A stretch of DNA of 31,062 bases from Bacillota bacterium (GTDB lineage: Bacteria > Bacillota > Clostridia > Christensenellales > QAND01), in NCBI GenBank assembly GCA_003150225.1, contig QAND01000015.1:1-31062 (forward strand). Direction: 5' to 3'. The number at the start of each line of letters is the position of its first letter. Position 1 is the stretch's first letter. The notes under the pieces are model-generated. The model was not told where the DNA came from. It saw only the letters and a list, made by a program, of their open reading frames with translations, and searched no databases. A program made the position numbers and the translations under genes. Positions 30,226 through 31,062 of the stretch are shown in pieces.

Positions 30226-31062
30226 TCAATCCTCCGGATCGGGGGATGGGGAGGGAGTAGGCGTTGGCATAGGCGTGGCGGATGGCGTAGGCGTGGGCTG
30301 CGGCGCATTGTTGAAGATGGAGGTGGCCCGGTTCCTTAGAGCGGTATTGGAAGCGTTGATGGCGTCCGCTGTGGAACCGCTGTCGTTGATCAGCGCCTGC
30401 AGGCTAGCGATCAGGTTGTTCAGCTCGCTCCGTTGGGTAGCTGTCAGCCGATTACCCAGGCTGTTCATCTGGCTTTGGCACCAGCTGATGGTGCTGTTAG
30501 CGTTGTTCACCGCCGCCTGGCGATTGAGGTTCTGATTGTTCCAATCGGAGGTATGGACATCGCAGGCCTGGGTAGCGATGCCGCTGTTGCCGATGGAGTA
30601 CACCTTAAAGACCGACCCAAGGTTGGTGATCTTGGCGTAGGAGGAATCGGGGTCGATGACCACATAGGATCGGGTTTCGGTCTCGGGGCAGTATTGGCCC
30701 GCAACCTTTCCGCTCTCTTTACAGACGGTGATGTCCTGGTGCATATCGCAGGTGCCGGGGTTGAACTCCACGGGGAACCAGTCGGTTACCGTGCCGATGC
30801 CGCTGGCGTCATGGGAACAGGCGTCGGTGGGGAGCTTTCCGGAAACCCCGCATACGGTGATCTTCTTCAGCCCCAGGGATTCCGGGGAATCGGTGATGAT
30901 ATCCGCGTTGGGAAGCTCCTTGGTATTCAAGATGTTGGTCATGTACTCCTTGTAGATGGGAGCGCAGGTGGAGCCGCCGTAGGCATACCGCAGGGGCTTG
31001 TAGTTATCGTGTCCCACCCAGATGGCCGAGGTATAGTAGGCGTTGATACCGCAGAAGGTAAC
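30226..31062 (-). CDS. Class A penicillin-binding protein, C-terminal part only
   Basis: 278 codons are inside the window and the frame is open through its edge, so the gene's 5' end is missing. The first visible residues (VTFCGINAYYTSAIWVGHDN, then GGSTCAPIYKEYM) match the end of the transpeptidase domain of PBP1-type enzymes, downstream of the KTGT motif. After it comes a Cys-rich extension with six Cys in the region VCGVSGKLPTDAC to QYCPETE, a helical part (about 30 residues with ISWCQSQMN...) and a Pro/Thr/Ser tail (PTPTPSATPMPTPTPSPS). The substrate is lipid-linked peptidoglycan. Distinct from the complete PBP at 23680, which has KSGT and an FN3-like tail. Confidence 0.88.
   Translation of the reverse strand, partial: VTFCGINAYYTSAIWVGHDNYKPLRYAYGGSTCAPIYKEYMTNILNTKELPNADIITDSPESLGLKKITVCGVSGKLPTDACSHDASGIGTVTDWFPVEFNPGTCDMHQDITVCKESGKVAGQYCPETETRSYVVIDPDSSYAKITNLGSVFKVYSIGNSGIATQACDVHTSDWNNQNLNRQAAVNNANSTISWCQSQMNSLGNRLTATQRSELNNLIASLQALINDSGSTADAINASNTALRNRATSIFNNAPQPTPTPSATPMPTPTPSPSPDPED

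Overview
The window (31,062 bases, moderately GC-rich) comes from the chromosome of an endospore-forming member of the Firmicutes, most likely class Clostridia. Evidence is direct: a spoIIAA-spoIIAB-sigF operon with a sigma-H-type promoter, spoVAC-spoVAD-spoVAE, a ytxC-thrS pair, two T-box leaders, and an infC-rpmI-rplT operon with a leader attenuator. Order or genus cannot be fixed from the sequence; a gut-type clostridium is possible, since one SDR resembles BaiA bile-acid dehydrogenases. I see no prophage, transposase, integrase or CRISPR array.

Layout. 1-137: the end of a tRNA-Gly gene and a tRNA-Cys gene, then a terminator-like hairpin and about 450 bases without genes that hold two diverged 67-bp direct repeats. 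649-2342: an SDR oxidoreductase, a GNAT acetyltransferase broken by a one-base frameshift, and a small convergent gene. 2440-4268 (minus strand): an accessory block of three tandem, mutually related microproteins, a helical-bundle protein and a collagen-like Gly-X-Y protein with a sigma-K-like promoter, probably a spore-surface module. 4320-4769 is a gene-free gap. 4770-13619 is a translation block: ytxC, T-box-thrS, infC (ATT start)-rpmI-rplT, an SpoU-type RNA methyltransferase, T-box-pheS-pheT. 13719-14531 is a BaiA-like SDR with a Fur-box-like operator, inserted before mutS2.

14670-18385: mutS2, a Cys-rich DUF5714-like protein and a pentapeptide-repeat protein, tightly packed. 18410-21076 (minus): a GNAT-domain protein and a zinc-ribbon/one-TM/extracellular-domain protein. 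21267-23589: a cysteine desulfurase and thiI, a dedicated sulfur relay for tRNA s4U and thiamine. 23680-26070 (minus): a class A penicillin-binding protein. 26205-30151: spoIIA operon, then an unknown one-TM protein and spoVAC-AD-AE behind a sigma-G-like promoter, which together set forespore identity and DPA uptake. 30226-31062 (minus): the C-terminal end of a second class A PBP, cut by the window edge.

Almost every vegetative promoter found carries TGn directly before its -10 hexamer, often as TGCTATAAT. Most genes end in strong intrinsic terminators, several of them bidirectional between convergent genes. Family names rest on motif reading only; no database search was possible.
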